Assembly (NCBI GenBank): GCA_035518875.1
Contig: DATIXD010000173.1
Location: 1-48,330, forward strand
Direction of reading: 5' to 3'
Source: DATIXD01 sp035518875
GTDB lineage: Bacteria; Pseudomonadota; Gammaproteobacteria; Methylococcales; Methylococcaceae
Length of the DNA: 48,330 nucleotides
Shown: piece after piece, positions 45,671-48,330 of the stretch
Layout of the letters: each line of letters starts with the position of its first letter
Numbering within the stretch: position 1 is the stretch's first letter
Position numbers and translations under genes: made by a program
Notes under the pieces: generated by a model
The model's input: only the letters and a program-made list of their open reading frames with translations
The model's database searches: none
What the model was told of the DNA's origin: nothing

Positions 45671-47038
45671 TTGTTACGCGCACTTGCTTTTTTCTCACTG
45701 CTCCTGGTTCTGCCCGGCATTGCGTTCGCCGAGGGGGCGGAGGTTTTAGGGTTGACCGGCACGCACCGCGGACTTTATTGCGTCCTGATCTTCATCGTTT
45801 CGTATGCCTTCGTGATGACCGAGGAGTTCACGCATCTGCGGAAATCCAAGCCGGTCATTCTCGCGGCTGGCATCATCTGGGCAGAGGTCGCCTACATGGC
45901 GAGCTCCGGCGGCATTCCCGCCGAGAAGGTGCATAAGGTCTTCGAGAATAATCTTGCCGAATTCGCCGAGCTGATGCTGTTCCTGCTGGTTGCGATGACC
46001 TATATCAACGCCATGGCCGAGCGCAACGTGTTTGAGGCGCTCAGGGCCTGGTTGATCAACCGCCGTTTCGGTTATCGCAAGCTGTTCTGGATCACCGGCG
46101 TCATCACCTTCTTCCTGTCCTCGGTCGCAGACAATCTGACCTCGGCCCTTCTGGTCGGCGCGGTGGTGATGGCGGTGGGCGCCAACAGTCCCAGATTCGT
46201 CGCCCTGGGTTTCATCAACTTGGTGATCGCGGCCAACGCGGGCGGTGCTTTCAGCCCCTTCGGCGACATCACGACGCTGATGGTTTGGCAGGACGGCAAG
46301 GCGGAATTCTTCGACTTTTTCGAGTTGTTCATCCCGTCGGTCGTAAACTTCGCGGTGCCCGCGGCCTTCATGCATTTCGCTATTCCCGACGAAGCGCCGA
46401 CTGTCAGCAGCGAGGACGAGAAGGTCGAATTGAAGCCCGGCGCCGTGGCGATTTGCGGCCTGTTCGCACTCACCATCGTCACGGCGGTCAGCTTCAAGCA
46501 GTTCCTGCACCTGCCGCCGTTCATGGGCATGATGGTCGGTCTGTCCTTCCTCATGTTCTACGGCTACCGCCTGAAGCTAGTTTTCAACTTCGGCGGTGAC
46601 GAGAACAAGTTCGACATCTTCCAGCATGTCCGCGATTCCGAATGGGATACCCTGTTATTCTTCTTTGGCGTGGTGTTCGCGGTGGGCGGTTTGGGCTATA
46701 TCGGCTATCTGCAGCTCGCTTCGGTGGCGATGTACGAGGGCCTTGGCGCGACGACCGCCAACGTCCTGATCGGTATCTTGTCCGCCATCGTCGACAATAT
46801 CCCGGTGATGTTCGCCGTGTTGCAAATGAATCCGGACATGGATCTGTATCAATGGATGCTGGTTACCCTGACCGCCGGGGTGGGTGGCTCCATGCTTTCC
46901 GTCGGTTCGGCCGCCGGCGTGGCGCTGATGGGCACTTCCCGCGGCATGTACACCTTCTTCAGCCATCTGAAATGGACGCCTGCGGTAGCGGCCGGTTATG
47001 CCGCGAGTATCTTCGCGCACTACCTGATCAACGGCTGA
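45671..47038 (+). CDS. nhaD: Na+/H+ antiporter NhaD
   Basis: NhaD exchanges Na+ (or Li+) for H+ across the inner membrane and is important for salt and alkali tolerance. The protein has about 12 membrane segments, with motifs ADNLTSALLVGAVVMAVGA, NAGGAFSPFGDITTLMVWQ, and LSAIVDNIPVMFAVL typical of NhaD. I chose TTG 45671 (455 residues): GAGGG lies eight bases upstream and the start gives a signal peptide (FFSLLLVLPGIAFAEG), as in known NhaD. A longer frame from 45518 (506 residues) would put 51 non-membrane residues before that signal peptide, which is unlikely. Confidence 0.94.
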   Translation: MLRALAFFSLLLVLPGIAFAEGAEVLGLTGTHRGLYCVLIFIVSYAFVMTEEFTHLRKSKPVILAAGIIWAEVAYMASSGGIPAEKVHKVFENNLAEFAELMLFLLVAMTYINAMAERNVFEALRAWLINRRFGYRKLFWITGVITFFLSSVADNLTSALLVGAVVMAVGANSPRFVALGFINLVIAANAGGAFSPFGDITTLMVWQDGKAEFFDFFELFIPSVVNFAVPAAFMHFAIPDEAPTVSSEDEKVELKPGAVAICGLFALTIVTAVSFKQFLHLPPFMGMMVGLSFLMFYGYRLKLVFNFGGDENKFDIFQHVRDSEWDTLLFFFGVVFAVGGLGYIGYLQLASVAMYEGLGATTANVLIGILSAIVDNIPVMFAVLQMNPDMDLYQWMLVTLTAGVGGSMLSVGSAAGVALMGTSRGMYTFFSHLKWTPAVAAGYAASIFAHYLING

Positions 47039-47066
47039 TTGCATTCTGAGCGCCAAGGATGCGGAA

Positions 47067-47102
47067 GCAAAAAGCGCCAGGCCCAAGCCCGGCGCTTTTT
47101 GC
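47067..47102 (+). terminator. Rho-independent terminator of nhaD
   Basis: GCAAAAAGCGCC (47067-47078) and GGCGCTTTTTGC (47091-47102) pair perfectly over 12 bases around a 12-base loop, with the T-run inside the second arm. It lies 28 bases after the nhaD stop. Confidence 0.9.
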
Positions 47103-47122
47103 GTTTTGGGGGCTTGCCCGAA

Positions 47123-48330
47123 ATGTTGAAATTGACAGAGCACGTCTTTCCTCTCGTCCTCTTCGCCTTTTCGATCCTGTCGCTGCCGGTCCCGGCTGCG
47201 GCGAAGGCGGGGGAAAGCTTGGTCCTGGACGATTTCGAAACGCTTTCCGGCTGGAGCACCGCCAGTTCCCAGGGCACGCATTTCGAGCTGGCGCAGGACA
47301 CCGGCCGCAATGGCCTAGGGATGCGCCTGGACTTCGATTTTCGGGGCGGGGCGGGTTATCTCATCGTCCGCAAGAAATTTTCCGTTCCTCTGCCGGAAAA
47401 TTATGCCTTCACCTTCCACCTGCGGGCCGAAGCGCCGGCCAACAATTTGGAGTTCAAACTGCTCGATCCTTCCGGGCAGAACCTCTGGTGGCGCAAGTTC
47501 GACGACCTCAAATTTCCCATCGAATGGCAACAATACCGCATCAAGAAACGCATGCTGGAATTCGCCTGGGGGACTTCCGGCGGGGCGCCGCTCAAGCAGG
47601 TGGGCGCGGTCGAATTCGCGATCACCTCATCGACCGGCGGCAAGGGGTCGGTATGGATCGACGATTTTCGCTTCGAGACGCGCGAACCCATCGCCGCCTA
47701 TGATCTCAAGCCGAAAGTGACCGCTTCGACTTCGATCCAAGGGCATGGCCCGGAAGCCGTCATTGACGACGACACGCAAACCTCATGGAAAAGCGGGGTC
47801 TTGGCCGAGAGTCAATGGCTGCGGATCGATTTTTTGAAAACGCGCGAATATGGCGGGCTGGTGATCGAATGGGACAAGGAGGATTACGCCAAGGCCTACC
47901 AGGTGCAGATTTCCCGTGACGGTACGGAATGGCTGCCGGTTTACGCGGTCACGTCGGGCAACGGTCGACGCGATTATATCTACATGCCCGACGCCGACTC
48001 CCGCTATTTGCGGCTGGATTTGCAGAAAAGCAGCCGCGGGCAGGGTTATGGCATCAGCGGCGTGACGGTGAAGCCGTTCGAGTTTTCTTCCTCCTCCAAC
48101 CGTTTTTTCGAAGGCATAGCCCGGGACGCGCCGCGTGGCATTTATCCCCGATACTTCTGGGGCGAGCAGAGCTATTTCACGGTGGTGGGCTCGAATGCCG
48201 GGGCGGAAAAGGAAGGGCTGCTCAATACGGATGGCGCGTTGGAAGTGGACAAGGGCGCGTTTTCCATCGAACCCTTCCTTTACACGGACGGCAAATTGGT
48301 GACCTGGAACGATGTCGAGCCGGCTCAGGA
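47123..48330 (+). CDS. Secreted discoidin (F5/8 type C) domain protein, C-terminus cut by window edge
   Basis: From ATG 47123 the frame is open to the right edge, 402 codons. A signal peptide ends near residue 28 (LPVPAAAKAGE). Residues about 30-190 are a beta-rich CBM11-like carbohydrate-binding region (DDFETLSGW; GSVWIDDFRFE). Residues about 205-310 form a discoidin domain (AVIDDDTQTSWKS; YAKAYQVQISRDGTEWLPVYA). After that comes the first part of a further domain starting FEGIARDAPRGIYPRYFWGEQSYF. In similar multi-domain proteins a glycosidase-type catalytic domain follows; that part is outside the window, so the function (polysaccharide binding or degradation) is inferred. GGGGG lies about ten bases upstream of the ATG. 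Confidence 0.85.
   Translation, partial: MLKLTEHVFPLVLFAFSILSLPVPAAAKAGESLVLDDFETLSGWSTASSQGTHFELAQDTGRNGLGMRLDFDFRGGAGYLIVRKKFSVPLPENYAFTFHLRAEAPANNLEFKLLDPSGQNLWWRKFDDLKFPIEWQQYRIKKRMLEFAWGTSGGAPLKQVGAVEFAITSSTGGKGSVWIDDFRFETREPIAAYDLKPKVTASTSIQGHGPEAVIDDDTQTSWKSGVLAESQWLRIDFLKTREYGGLVIEWDKEDYAKAYQVQISRDGTEWLPVYAVTSGNGRRDYIYMPDADSRYLRLDLQKSSRGQGYGISGVTVKPFEFSSSSNRFFEGIARDAPRGIYPRYFWGEQSYFTVVGSNAGAEKEGLLNTDGALEVDKGAFSIEPFLYTDGKLVTWNDVEPAQ

Overview
The window is about 48 kb of moderately high-GC chromosome (roughly 60% by eye) from a gammaproteobacterium. The gene order supports this: a complete mraZ-to-lpxC division and cell-wall (dcw) cluster followed by dciA and secA, then argJ and a MutT-type gene as in Pseudomonas-like genomes, and E. 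coli-like blocks (secB-gpsA with a membrane rhodanese, gpmI-envC). A methanotroph such as a member of the Methylococcales would fit the GTP-type PEP carboxykinase and the assimilatory sulfite reductase with a DUF934 partner, but no methane-oxidation gene is present, so that placement is inference.

Layout. 1-377: start of recC on the minus strand, cut by the window edge. 378-1203: largely non-coding. 1204-20376: dcw cluster on the plus strand (mraZ, rsmH, ftsL, ftsI, murE, murF, mraY, murD, ftsW, murG, murC, murB, ddl, ftsQ, ftsA, ftsZ, lpxC), tightly packed with many ATGA overlaps. It starts from a sigma-70-like promoter followed by MraZ-type direct repeats. 20423-26014: dciA (minus), secA, argJ and a Nudix/ThiE-like fusion. 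26015-30403: nitrogen-control block glnA, ntrB, ntrC with sigma-54-type -24/-12 elements and NtrC-like sites. 30565-36441: pckG, a decayed HAD-hydrolase pseudogene, glgP, trmL. 36459-38800: minus-strand group of an ArsR/YgaV-like regulator, a membrane rhodanese, secB and gpsA. 38987-43073: gpmI, envC, ctpA. 43190-45308: minus-strand cysI-like sulfite/nitrite reductase and DUF934 protein. 45671-47038: nhaD. 47123-end: secreted discoidin-domain protein, cut by the right edge.

How it works together. The dcw genes make lipid II from UDP-MurNAc and run septation (FtsZ, FtsA, FtsQ, FtsL, FtsW, FtsI), with LpxC committing precursor to lipid A. EnvC and CtpA, encoded further on, are also envelope and septum factors. 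glnA-ntrBC forms a self-contained nitrogen-response unit. Most of the window is conserved housekeeping DNA. I found no mobile element, CRISPR array, tRNA or rRNA, and no clear new multi-gene system. The most informative non-standard signals are regulatory (sigma-54/NtrC sites at glnA and ntrB, MraZ boxes, a long nhaD leader), a 27-nt in-frame tandem repeat at the start of murC with a relative in the 3' end of ftsI, a degenerate ThiE domain fused to a Nudix hydrolase, and a fresh-looking pseudogene.
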